Shown in pieces: positions 48,246-56,697 of a DNA stretch of 64,000 nucleotides. Within the stretch, counting starts at the first letter, position 1; each line of letters opens with the position of its first letter. The translations under genes were made by a program, and so were the position numbers. The notes beneath the pieces were generated by a model. The model was given only the letters and a program-made list of their open reading frames with translations. It searched no databases and was not told the DNA's origin. Source of the stretch: Acinetobacter sp. C26M (GTDB lineage Bacteria > Pseudomonadota > Gammaproteobacteria > Pseudomonadales > Moraxellaceae); assembly GCF_023702675.1 (NCBI RefSeq), contig NZ_CP098478.1:2418001-2482000 (forward strand). The letters run 5' to 3'.

Positions 48246-48255
48246 CACACGTGTG
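48246..48255. promoter_or_regulatory. Perfect palindrome CACACGTGTG before the LysR gene
   Basis: A 10-bp perfect palindrome centred 22 bases before the LysR ATG, in the divergent spacer 48096-48272. It may be an operator for the LysR regulator, or simply a short chance palindrome; LTTR sites normally have a T-N11-A core, which I did not find convincingly. Confidence 0.3.
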
Positions 48256-48272
48256 TTCAAGGGTTGCTTTCT

Positions 48273-49136
48273 ATGTTCGATCCACGCTTACTCCGAGCCT
48301 TCGTCACTATTTTCGAAGCTGGTAGCTTTACCTTAGCTGCTGAACGCTTGCATATGACCCAATCCACGGTCAGTCAGCAACTCGCCAGATTAGAAGAGTG
48401 TGTGGGCAAACAATTGATTGATCGAAATGCACGCCCCCTACAACTCACAAGCTCAGGTGAATATTTAATTAGTTATGCACGGCGGATTTTGGCCTTACAA
48501 CAAGAGGCTGAAAATATTCTAGGTGATCCAGCAGGTACCATTCCGATTCGAATCGGCTTGCCAGAAGATATAATGAATACCGACATGGCTTTGGCGTTGA
48601 GCGCATTTAGTAAGGAAAATCGTACCGTCCGACTAGATGTGACAGCTGGATTAAGCCGTGATCTTATGGAACGCTATCGCAGTGGGCAGTTTGATATTGT
48701 GGTTGTCAAAGAAATGGCTGCAAGCTCTGACCACCATGCAACATTTCCAGAAGAAATCGCATGGTTTGAAAGCATCGATCACAGCAAACAATGGTCTGAA
48801 CCGATCCCATTGGTGACCTTCCCACAAGGAGGACTGTACCGTGAGGAAATGTTTGAACGTATTGAGCGCGAACGCAAACATTGGTATATCGCATTTACCA
48901 GTAATAGCTTGGCAAGTGTATTGGTTGGTGTCCAAACAGGTTTAGGTTTATCGCTATTGCCTGTAGCAACAACTAAAGGTCATCGGGTTCGTGAATACCT
49001 TCCTTTAGGCAAGGCACCCAGCATGACTGTTTCAATCTATGCATGGGACAAAGAGGGTCTCATCTCAAAATTACTGCAACGTATGACTGCTGTACTGCAA
49101 CAGCGTTTTGATCTGTCACAAACCGAGTCAAGTTAG
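48273..49136 (+). CDS. LysR-family transcriptional regulator
   Basis: A 287-residue LTTR with the N-terminal HTH (FVTIFEAGSFTLAAERLHMTQSTVSQQLARLE) and a type 2 periplasmic-binding effector domain. ATG 48273 (MFDPRLLRAF) is preferred to an in-frame TTG at 48264. It is divergent from the ankyrin-deaminase-transporter unit, which is the likely target, and convergent to the porin of the catabolic cluster, so a role in that cluster is less likely. Confidence 0.88.
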   Translation: MFDPRLLRAFVTIFEAGSFTLAAERLHMTQSTVSQQLARLEECVGKQLIDRNARPLQLTSSGEYLISYARRILALQQEAENILGDPAGTIPIRIGLPEDIMNTDMALALSAFSKENRTVRLDVTAGLSRDLMERYRSGQFDIVVVKEMAASSDHHATFPEEIAWFESIDHSKQWSEPIPLVTFPQGGLYREEMFERIERERKHWYIAFTSNSLASVLVGVQTGLGLSLLPVATTKGHRVREYLPLGKAPSMTVSIYAWDKEGLISKLLQRMTAVLQQRFDLSQTESS

Positions 49137-49166
49137 CAGCGTTCAGCATGACAAAGATGAACGCTG
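49137..49166 (+). terminator. Hairpin between convergent LysR and porin genes
   Basis: CAGCGTTCA / TGAACGCTG with a 12-base loop directly after the LysR stop. There is no strong T-run, so its role as a terminator is moderate. Confidence 0.5.
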
Positions 49167-49175
49167 TTGTGAAAT

Positions 49176-50369
49176 TTAGAAACTAAAGCCAATATTTAAA
49201 TTAATGCGGTATAACCATTGATCGCTATAGGGTGAAACCGTTGAGGTATAACCTGTCGCATTGGAAGCCCCGCCAATAATATTGGAGTTTTTACCCCAGG
49301 TATAATCAGCCCACACCATAAACGGCGAAGCAATAAACATCATCCCTGTGGTATTCATTTGTGAAGCCGACCAGTCATCACGTTTCTTGTCCATATAACT
49401 ATAATCATTATAAAAACGGATGGCTTTGAGTTTGCCCATGTCCTGCACAGGCAAGGTATAAGCGAGGTTTAAACTGGCAACTGTGGCTTCCGAAGCAATG
49501 AAATAAGCAGGTGTAAAGCCATTATTCCCCATCAAGGTAACATCATTGCTGACACCCTCAGGGTTTTTAGCATCATATTGATAATGAATCACTGAGCTTT
49601 GTAGATTAAAGCGTTTGTAATTATTATCACTGTGCAAACCGACTGCATAATATTGGCCATTTTTATCGGTGGTTTTATTATGCAATTGTGCAATAGCTCC
49701 TGACACACCAAATTCTTGCTTACCAAAATCAGTTTCTAACTTACGTACAATACGTGTGTTAAATTGATGACGCTTTTCATTTTGATAGGCTTTTTGGGTG
49801 GGAAACGCATTATCGGCCAAATCATCATAGGTGGCACTTTCAGGTGAGTAACGCAGACTGGTATCTAGCATTTGCGGATAATAACCCAGTTTAATATCCC
49901 AATCCTTGTTATTAAAATTCCAGTTCAAACCTGGCGCAATGTTGTTGCCGTAGCCCAAGAAAAAAGGAATATGATAGGTCCAGCCATTTTGTGGATAAGG
50001 ATAAATTGCAAAAGGTTTATACACCAGACCAGCTTCGATACTATTATTTTGATCAAGCTTATAGCCGACATAAGCTTTCTCAATCGAGCGTTTCTCTTGA
50101 TCCTGAAACAGATAACTGGCATTAAAATAAGCGTCGTCAAATTTACCTTTTAGATCTACCCTGAAAATATCAAAATAAAGTTTACCAAAACCGCCATTGG
50201 GCCCTTCCCAATTTTCATAACGTTGGTTGAGTCGCACCACGCCACCGAGTTTTACCGAATCCGTTCCGTCTTCACTTTTCCATTCTAGTGCTGAGCTTTG
50301 TGCAAAAACATGGGATGTGGTACCCAAATAAAATACAGCAAGCATCGCGACCATTGATGTCTTTTTCAT
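49176..50369 (-). CDS. Outer-membrane porin, phosphate-selective/OprP-like fold
   Basis: About 397 residues with a signal peptide (ending about SHVFA) and a 16-strand-barrel style sequence from VKLGGVVRLNQRYENW to a terminal aromatic strand (YRINLNIGFSF, ending in Phe as an outer-membrane sorting signal). It lies downstream of the catabolic operon and has its own promoter region with an IclR-type palindrome, suggesting uptake of the same substrate. ATG 50369 (MKKTSM) with AAAGGAAG upstream is preferred over ATG 50390. Confidence 0.85.
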   Translation of the reverse strand: MKKTSMVAMLAVFYLGTTSHVFAQSSALEWKSEDGTDSVKLGGVVRLNQRYENWEGPNGGFGKLYFDIFRVDLKGKFDDAYFNASYLFQDQEKRSIEKAYVGYKLDQNNSIEAGLVYKPFAIYPYPQNGWTYHIPFFLGYGNNIAPGLNWNFNNKDWDIKLGYYPQMLDTSLRYSPESATYDDLADNAFPTQKAYQNEKRHQFNTRIVRKLETDFGKQEFGVSGAIAQLHNKTTDKNGQYYAVGLHSDNNYKRFNLQSSVIHYQYDAKNPEGVSNDVTLMGNNGFTPAYFIASEATVASLNLAYTLPVQDMGKLKAIRFYNDYSYMDKKRDDWSASQMNTTGMMFIASPFMVWADYTWGKNSNIIGGASNATGYTSTVSPYSDQWLYRINLNIGFSF

Positions 50370-50417
50370 ATTTACTTCCTTTGCTTTCATTCCAACGATC
50401 CTGTTGGCTAGTTTTTT

Positions 50418-50433
50418 GTTTTACCTATAAAAC
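50418..50433. promoter_or_regulatory. IclR-regulon operator candidate before the porin gene
   Basis: GTTTTACCTATAAAAC differs at only two positions from the 16-bp palindrome found twice in front of the IclR regulator and the oxygenase operon. It is centred about 56 bases before the porin ATG. Confidence 0.65.
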
Positions 50434-50444
50434 ATAGTTTTTAT

Positions 50445-50478
50445 CGTTTTATGAGCAAAAAAATTTGCTCATAAAACG
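50445..50478 (-). repeat. 15-bp perfect inverted repeat after the operon
   Basis: CGTTTTATGAGCAAA / TTTGCTCATAAAACG with an AAAA loop, 38 bases past the ThDP-enzyme stop. It forms a stable hairpin without a clean T-run. The outer bases GTTTTAT...ATAAAAC repeat the operator half-sites, so it may be a terminator, an mRNA-stabilising hairpin or part of the porin control region. Confidence 0.6.
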
Positions 50479-50516
50479 GTCTTCACATCAGCACGGACTG
50501 CCAATGCTCAGGGGGA

Positions 50517-52157
50517 TTAGTACAATTTTTTCTGTGGTGGACCAGCAAAGTTTAATGGCCCAATTGAATGCATATCCAGCTCGATCACACTTGGCCCTTG
50601 AAAATCAACAGCTTCTTGAATCACGGTCTTGAATTCATCGGCACTGCCCACTTTCCAACTTTTCACACCCATTGCTTCACCTAGAACCTTATAGTCGGGG
50701 GTATGCAATTCATTGAAATACTGGCGACCACCGAAGTAATTCTTTTGAATGCCACGCATCACGCCATAGCCACCGTCATTCATGATCATCAGCACCATAT
50801 TGGTATTTTCCTGTGCCATGGTTGCGATTTCACCAATGCCTAACATCAAACCGCCATCACCGACCAAGCCAATGACTTTCTTGTCTGGATTGGCAATCGA
50901 TGCACCAATCGCCGTTGCCAGACCTAGACCAATTGCACCTGCTAGAGAATGAATATTCTGGTTTGGTGCCTGTACTGGGAATAAACGGCTGCCCCATGTA
51001 CTGCCAGACATAGTAATGTCGCGTACAAAAATACCGTCTTGTGGTAATGCGGCACGTAAGTGATCGCAGATTAAAGCGTATTGATCCAACTGGATACGAA
51101 GCGCATCAATCGCAGCCTGTTTTGCCTTCACCATCGCTGCATCATATTCCGTATCGACTTTTGAGATACCTTGCAAGCCCGTCAATACGCGTTGCAACAC
51201 ATCTTTGGCATCACCACAAATAAAGTTACGAACTTTGTAATTACGTTGTTGTGCTACAGGATTGGCATCAATCTGGATAATATTGTCAGGGAACTGCACT
51301 GAATAGGTCTTGGTTTCATTACTACGTAAACGCGAACCCACCACTACCAATAGATCAGCCTCTTTAAGTAACTGCTCAACGCCAGCCGAGTTATGGAATG
51401 CACCTAAACTACGAGGATGATCATCTGCCAACACGCCACGTGCATGTGTTGATGACACTACAGGAATCCCAAGATCAGCAATGGCTTTGACTTCCGCAAC
51501 GCTATTCAAGGTACCGCCACCAATCCAGAATACAGGACGTTTGGCTTTCTTCAGTTCTTCAACGATTAAGTCGACTTCGACCTGTTCAGCTTGTGGTAAT
51601 TCAAGGGCTTTTACTGGACCTAAGTTCAGCGGCAAATCGATTTCGGCTGCTTGCACATCAATCGGTAACTCAACACTGACTGGTCCCATCGGTACTGTAG
51701 TGGCTACACGAATCGCTTCACGAATCACACCCACTGCATTGTCAGGGCTGGTAATACGAAATGCTGCCTTGCTTGATGCACGTAAGAAGGTGAGCTGATC
51801 TTTGGTTTCATGAATAAAACTGGCATCACGATCCAAGTATTCACGCTCCACCTGTCCAGTTAAATGCAACACTGGACTGCCTGCATTCATTGCCTCGATC
51901 AGTGAACCGACTGCATTACCTGAACCCGCGCCAGTACTGGTAAGCGCCACACCGAGTCCTTTAAAGCGTGAGTGACCATCTGCCATCGTGACCGCGCCCG
52001 CTTCACCGCGTGCCGCTACAAAACGGATTTTTTCACGGCGACCCACTGCATCGGCAATTGGTAAGTTATGGATTGAGATCACCCCATACATACTGTCTAC
52101 TTGATGTGCTTCTAAAACACGGGCGATGGCTTCGCCGACATTTACACGTTCTGTCAT
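50517..52157 (-). CDS. Thiamine-diphosphate-dependent enzyme (decarboxylase/ALS-like)
   Basis: A 546-residue ThDP enzyme of the pyruvate oxidase/acetolactate synthase/benzoylformate decarboxylase superfamily. The N-terminal Pyr domain has catalytic Glu52 in ARGEAGAVTMADG, and the C-terminal PP domain has GLVGDGGLMLGIGE with the NDGGYG metal loop. Its position at the end of a ring-cleavage operon suggests decarboxylation of a 2-oxo acid; a carboligase role is also possible. ATG 52157 (MTERVNVGEA) with GAGGAATATACAA upstream replaces an upstream start at 52208, which overlaps the ALDH gene. Confidence 0.85.
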   Translation of the reverse strand: MTERVNVGEAIARVLEAHQVDSMYGVISIHNLPIADAVGRREKIRFVAARGEAGAVTMADGHSRFKGLGVALTSTGAGSGNAVGSLIEAMNAGSPVLHLTGQVEREYLDRDASFIHETKDQLTFLRASSKAAFRITSPDNAVGVIREAIRVATTVPMGPVSVELPIDVQAAEIDLPLNLGPVKALELPQAEQVEVDLIVEELKKAKRPVFWIGGGTLNSVAEVKAIADLGIPVVSSTHARGVLADDHPRSLGAFHNSAGVEQLLKEADLLVVVGSRLRSNETKTYSVQFPDNIIQIDANPVAQQRNYKVRNFICGDAKDVLQRVLTGLQGISKVDTEYDAAMVKAKQAAIDALRIQLDQYALICDHLRAALPQDGIFVRDITMSGSTWGSRLFPVQAPNQNIHSLAGAIGLGLATAIGASIANPDKKVIGLVGDGGLMLGIGEIATMAQENTNMVLMIMNDGGYGVMRGIQKNYFGGRQYFNELHTPDYKVLGEAMGVKSWKVGSADEFKTVIQEAVDFQGPSVIELDMHSIGPLNFAGPPQKKLY

Positions 52158-52195
52158 TTGTATATTCCTCAAAAACTGTTCATTCCATGAATGTA

Positions 52196-53662
52196 TTAAT
52201 TCGCCCAAGGATTTGGCTGCTCGCTTAATCCCATATAGATGCTTTTTTGTTGCATATAAGACAAAATGCCTAATCGACCTTTTTCACGCCCGATCCCACT
52301 TTCTTTAAAACCACCAAATGGTGCTGAAATAGAGAACTTCTTATAGGTATTGATCCAGACCGTACCGACTTCTAAAGCACGGGCGATTTGCCATGCCTTA
52401 CGATAGTTTTCAGTCCAGATGCCTGCCGCAAGACCAAAACAACTGTCATTGGCTTGTGCAAGCAAGTCTTGTTCATCGTCATATTTCATCACCACCAGCA
52501 CAGGGCCAAAAATCTCTTCCTGACAGGTTTGTGCTGAATTACTTAAACCCGTGATAATGGTTGGCAAGTAATAACTCCCTTTGGCAAACTCACCTTCGGT
52601 TAAAGCATGACCACCCACAAGGACTTGTCCACCTTCTTGTTTCGCGAGCTGTACATAGTCATCTACAGAAGCCAAATGCTTCGGGTTAATCAAAGAACCG
52701 AGATGTACACCCGCAGTTTCAGGATGTCCAACACGCAAGCCTTTGGTGATCTCAACCAAACGACTTAGAAATTGATCATAGATGCTGCTGTGCACGAATA
52801 GACGTGAGCCTGCAATACAGGCTTGTCCAGCCGAACTAAAGATGCCGTAAGCCACACCTTTCGCTGCCAATTCGATATCTGCATCTGGCAACACAATCGT
52901 TGGAGACTTTCCACCAAGCTCTAAAGATGTGGTGATCAGTTTGTCAGCTGCTAAATGTGCCAGATGACGACCAGTGGTCGTCCCACCCGTAAATGAAATC
53001 TTACGCACCAGAGGATGCTTCACGATCGCATCACCAATCACCGAACCTCGTCCGACCAATACACTGAGCAAACCTTTCGGTAGGCCTGCTTCTTCAAAGA
53101 TTTTTGCAAGTTCCAACGCAATCAAAGAAGTGACTTCTGCTGGTTTTAGAATCACCGCATTACCACCCGCAAGTGCAGGTGCTAATTTCTGTACCTCACT
53201 GGCAATCGGTGAATTCCACGGGGTAATTGCAGCCACCACACCCACAGGTTCATGCACACTCATGGTCATAAAATCTGCGGCACGCTGCGTGGTCAACTCA
53301 TCATTCAAGGTTTCACACGCTGCTGCCACATAGCGCGCTGTTGCTGCTGCACTCATGGTCAAGGCACGGGTTTCAGCCAACGGCTTGCCATTATCACGGG
53401 TTTGCAGCTTTGAAAGCTCATCCACACGCGCTTCAATAATGTCGGCCACTTTATATAAAATACGGGCACGTTCATGTGGCATGCTGTTGCGCCACTCCGC
53501 CTTACGCCAAGCCGCATCTGCCTTTTCAATGGCTTCATTGACATCGTCTAAACTCGCCGTTGAAATTTCCGCATTCACCGATTGATCTGCTGGAAATAAA
53601 CTTTGAATCGTAGCACCTTTGCCTAATCGCCATTCACCAGCGATATAAATTTCCTTTACCAT
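52196..53662 (-). CDS. NAD(P)-dependent aldehyde dehydrogenase
   Basis: A 488-residue ALDH with the catalytic Cys in SAGQACIAGSRL, the catalytic Glu in LELGGKSPTIV and the cofactor motif FTGGTTTG. It is full length. In this operon it would oxidise an aldehyde arising from ring cleavage or from the ThDP enzyme. ATG 53662 follows AAGGA by seven bases. Gaps of 12 and 38 bases to its neighbours show cotranscription. Confidence 0.9.
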   Translation of the reverse strand: MVKEIYIAGEWRLGKGATIQSLFPADQSVNAEISTASLDDVNEAIEKADAAWRKAEWRNSMPHERARILYKVADIIEARVDELSKLQTRDNGKPLAETRALTMSAAATARYVAAACETLNDELTTQRAADFMTMSVHEPVGVVAAITPWNSPIASEVQKLAPALAGGNAVILKPAEVTSLIALELAKIFEEAGLPKGLLSVLVGRGSVIGDAIVKHPLVRKISFTGGTTTGRHLAHLAADKLITTSLELGGKSPTIVLPDADIELAAKGVAYGIFSSAGQACIAGSRLFVHSSIYDQFLSRLVEITKGLRVGHPETAGVHLGSLINPKHLASVDDYVQLAKQEGGQVLVGGHALTEGEFAKGSYYLPTIITGLSNSAQTCQEEIFGPVLVVMKYDDEQDLLAQANDSCFGLAAGIWTENYRKAWQIARALEVGTVWINTYKKFSISAPFGGFKESGIGREKGRLGILSYMQQKSIYMGLSEQPNPWAN

Positions 53663-53674
53663 GATCAAATCCTT

Positions 53675-54466
53675 TTAAATCTGAATTGCTTCAACACTAT
53701 TGCGGCAAGCGCGAATCACACTTAATGCAGCCAAGGTTGAGGTTTTCGGGTTACTCGCCAATGGCACACCCACCAACTCGATTGTCATTTCACCGAATAC
53801 ACCTTCTGCCACAATGGTGTGCTTGTTTTTGTTGATGCTCGGATCAACCGTCAGCTCAACCATGGTGTCATCCATACCCAATCCTGCCAGTGCAATCGTG
53901 GCTGCTACATTGGCATTGGCTGGAAACTTCAAAGCTGCTTCTCTGGCTGTACCACGGAAAAAAACCGTAGCTTCGCTAACCTGATCAAGGTCAACCAATT
54001 GTTCCGCATAACTGCCACGCCAGCTTTTTGGACTTTTGCAGCCCTTATAAGTAACCTTTTCCAGACCACCTTCTTTGGCCGCAGAGATACCATCAATCCC
54101 TGCAATTGCACCCGCTAAAAGGTGCAAATGCGCATCGTGTTGTTCTGCGGTTGATTTCAGTTGAATTAAAAATTCGTTATCCGCCAACGTGCCCACTGAA
54201 ATCAGGCCAATGGTCCAGCCTTTTTCGAGAACTTTTTGCGCGTGTTCTTTCACCGCAGCCTGGCCTGCCACTTCAATCACGTAGTCAGGTGTCCCCTGAC
54301 ATTCATCAATTGAAGAAATCACCTGTACATCAGCAGCAACCTGCGCCTGTACTTTTTCGATACTGCGAGCAGGTACCACAATCCATTTAAGTTGCAGGTC
54401 TTGAGGCATGTGGGCATACACTTCTGCCGCCATCGCACCGAAACCAATCATCATCAACTGTTTCAT
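53675..54466 (-). CDS. Aspartate-dehydrogenase-like protein (NadX/DUF108 family)
   Basis: A 263-residue protein with an N-terminal Rossmann motif (MIGFGAMAAEVY) and the family's C-terminal catalytic domain (LLAGAIAGIDGISAAKEGGLEKVTYKGCKSPKSW, KFPANANVAATIALAGLGMDDT). Members reduce iminosuccinate/oxaloacetate plus ammonia to aspartate or the reverse. In an aromatic operon it may act on a 2-imino/2-oxo cleavage product instead; this is inference. AAGGTG precedes the ATG. Confidence 0.85.
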   Translation of the reverse strand: MKQLMMIGFGAMAAEVYAHMPQDLQLKWIVVPARSIEKVQAQVAADVQVISSIDECQGTPDYVIEVAGQAAVKEHAQKVLEKGWTIGLISVGTLADNEFLIQLKSTAEQHDAHLHLLAGAIAGIDGISAAKEGGLEKVTYKGCKSPKSWRGSYAEQLVDLDQVSEATVFFRGTAREAALKFPANANVAATIALAGLGMDDTMVELTVDPSINKNKHTIVAEGVFGEMTIELVGVPLASNPKTSTLAALSVIRACRNSVEAIQI

Positions 54467-54475
54467 GTGAACACC

Positions 54476-55276
54476 TTATAAATGTTTGTTAAATCCACCA
54501 GAGACATCGAGTGTCGAAGCTGTGGTATACGAAGCTAAAGGTGATGCCAAGAACACCAAGGCACGTGCTGGTTCTTCTGGCTTGCCTAGACGTTGCATTG
54601 GAATGCCACGGTTTTTGGCGATATTGCCTGTCCACTGTTCCCATGTTGCATTTGGATCAGAACGGGTTTCAAAACGGCGTTTCCATTGTGCTGATTCCAC
54701 CATGCCCAAAAGAATTGAATTGACACGAACACCGTACTGGGTAAATTCATGTGCCAGTGAATGGGTTAGATTCAGCAATGCTGCACGTGCAGATGAAGTT
54801 GCGATCATGTGTGGTTCAGGTTGCAGTGCCAGCAAAGAATTGACATTGGTAATCGACCCGCATGCCGAATGTTTTAAATCGTTTAAAAATGCCCGTACTG
54901 GATGTAATACACTGAAATACTTCAGTTCAATTTCTTTCATCCAGTCTTCATCTTGGGTATTTTCAAAATTAGACACACGCCCCTGACCTGCGTTATTGAT
55001 CAGCATGTCGACATTGCCCAGATTTTGGTTTACCTGTTGTGCAAAGCGTTTTACATCTTCTTTATCCAAAACATTGCAGATACTGGTGAAGATATTGGCA
55101 TGCGGATATTTTTCTAAAATATATAGTTTTGATGAAGCTAGACGTTGCTCATCTCGACCGCACCATGCCACCTTGGCACCTTCTGCAACTAAAATTTCGA
55201 CTGCAGCCAAACCAATGCCTGACGAGCCACCTGTGACAACTGCTACTTTTCCTTCAACTTGGAAGCTCATATCCAT
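54476..55276 (-). CDS. SDR-family protein lacking the catalytic Tyr and Lys
   Basis: The cofactor motif VVTGGSSGIGLAAV and NNAGQG are intact, and the catalytic Ser is present in NVNSLLAL. At the position of YxxxK the sequence reads TSSAR, so the usual Tyr is Thr and the Lys is Arg (residues about 155-159). Classical SDR redox chemistry should be impaired; alternatives are an altered mechanism, a binding role or a dehydratase/isomerase role. The two possible starts are ATG 55276 and ATG 55270. It lies between the hydrolase and AspDH-like genes. Confidence 0.8.
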   Translation of the reverse strand: MDMSFQVEGKVAVVTGGSSGIGLAAVEILVAEGAKVAWCGRDEQRLASSKLYILEKYPHANIFTSICNVLDKEDVKRFAQQVNQNLGNVDMLINNAGQGRVSNFENTQDEDWMKEIELKYFSVLHPVRAFLNDLKHSACGSITNVNSLLALQPEPHMIATSSARAALLNLTHSLAHEFTQYGVRVNSILLGMVESAQWKRRFETRSDPNATWEQWTGNIAKNRGIPMQRLGKPEEPARALVFLASPLASYTTASTLDVSGGFNKHL

Positions 55277-55292
55277 ATCTCTCGTTTAAGTC

Positions 55293-56108
55293 TTAATGTG
55301 CCGATAGAACAATGTCGTTAAACTGTTCAGGTTGATCGACATAACTCAAATGACCTGCATCTGTAATGAGATGACATCGGCTCAATTGCATTTCTACAGC
55401 AAGCTCCTTGATCGCTTGTGCAGGTGTAATTCCATCCTTGTTACCCGCAATCACCACACACGGAACAGTCAGTTCTGTTAAATAATTTCGAATTTCGTCA
55501 TAGGCCAACACATAAGATGCTCGGGTAAAACCATCTAATGTTAGTTGCCCCATCACCTCACTGACCAAAGCCAGTGCCTGAGGGTCTTGTTTATAAATCA
55601 AATGCGGTCCACGGCTGGCAGCCATGCCTGCATTGCCTAAGCTTTTCAACATATCTGGGCGTTTTTGATAGACCTGTGCTTTGGTATCTTCATCGGAACG
55701 TTGGTAGCCTTGTGCTACGTTGGCAAGCACTAAAGTCTGTACCCGTTCAGGATAAAGATGGGCAACCGCACTGGCCTGTAAGGCACCCAATGAATGACCA
55801 ATTACAACGGCTTTTGCAATGTTCAATGCATCCATCAATCCCAATACTCGCTCCGCATAATCGGCTGCATTGGGTTGATCTGTGTTTAAACCATCGGATA
55901 AGCCATAACCAGGTGCATCCCAAGCAATCACATGGAAATGCTGACCAAGTGTCTCTAGCTGATTGATCCAAGAAGCAGAACCCGAGCTAATCCCATGCAA
56001 TAAAATCAGCGGTTGGCCTTGACCTGCCTCACGATAGGCTTGCATCTGACCATTTACTGCAATAGTTTTGACTGGGTATATGGCTAAGCGCTCAATCAGT
56101 GTCATCAT
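55293..56108 (-). CDS. Alpha/beta hydrolase, probable C-C bond (meta-cleavage product) hydrolase
   Basis: A 271-residue hydrolase with oxyanion motif LLHGISSGSASW, nucleophile Ser in VIGHSLGALQ, catalytic Asp in VIAGNKDGITP and His in DAGHLSYVDQP. These and the operon place suggest a meta-cleavage product hydrolase such as MhpC, DmpD or BphD; an esterase cannot be excluded. AAGGAATGAA precedes ATGATG. Confidence 0.78.
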   Translation of the reverse strand: MMTLIERLAIYPVKTIAVNGQMQAYREAGQGQPLILLHGISSGSASWINQLETLGQHFHVIAWDAPGYGLSDGLNTDQPNAADYAERVLGLMDALNIAKAVVIGHSLGALQASAVAHLYPERVQTLVLANVAQGYQRSDEDTKAQVYQKRPDMLKSLGNAGMAASRGPHLIYKQDPQALALVSEVMGQLTLDGFTRASYVLAYDEIRNYLTELTVPCVVIAGNKDGITPAQAIKELAVEMQLSRCHLITDAGHLSYVDQPEQFNDIVLSAH

Positions 56109-56141
56109 TTCATTCCTTTTATTTGGCTTAAATCATTCGAA

Positions 56142-56663
56142 TTAACGTTTGATTTGCGACAATGGATGCTCAGGCGGATAGTTCGGAATAGTCGGTTTTC
56201 CTGCACCCAACATCACACACATCAAGGCATCTTCCTGACCTGGATTAAATAAGCCACGATAAATACCCGGTGGAATCGAAATCAGATCACGCTCTTTCAG
56301 TCTGGTCTCGAACTTTTCACCGTTATGTTCAATGAACAGGTCAATCTCGCCACGTAACATGAAAAACACTTCTTCTACATCGTGATGAATATGCAAAGGT
56401 CCTTCACACTGTGCAGGTAAAACCATGGTTGAGAAGGTAAAGTTTTCTGCTGGAACCGTATTACCATCATTGACTACACCAGTCGCACCAGTACCCATAT
56501 AACGCATTTGTGCACGACGATATTTCGGGTCGTAGTCCGCTTGGAACTTCAAAGCATCGAAATCATATTTACGTGTTTCAAAGCGTGCGATTCGTGTATT
56601 CAACCAGTCTTGTAAATTTGTACCTTCAGGTTGTGTCCATGATTCGAATTGTTGAGTAGTCAT
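56142..56663 (-). CDS. Cupin-domain protein
   Basis: A 173-residue cupin with metal motif 1 GPLHIHHDVEEVFFMLRGE (His, His, Glu) and a partial motif 2 ending LFNPG. Single-domain cupins in such operons are oxygenases, isomerases or hydratases of ring-cleavage intermediates. No specific function can be assigned. TAGGAG precedes the ATG. Confidence 0.82.
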   Translation of the reverse strand: MTTQQFESWTQPEGTNLQDWLNTRIARFETRKYDFDALKFQADYDPKYRRAQMRYMGTGATGVVNDGNTVPAENFTFSTMVLPAQCEGPLHIHHDVEEVFFMLRGEIDLFIEHNGEKFETRLKERDLISIPPGIYRGLFNPGQEDALMCVMLGAGKPTIPNYPPEHPLSQIKR

Positions 56664-56697
56664 GTTTTAACTCCTAGGCTTTTGTTCAATAGTTTGA

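Noticed and set aside
53675..54466. NadX for NAD biosynthesis
   Set aside because: It lies inside the catabolic operon with no nadA or nadC nearby, so a housekeeping role is not supported by context.
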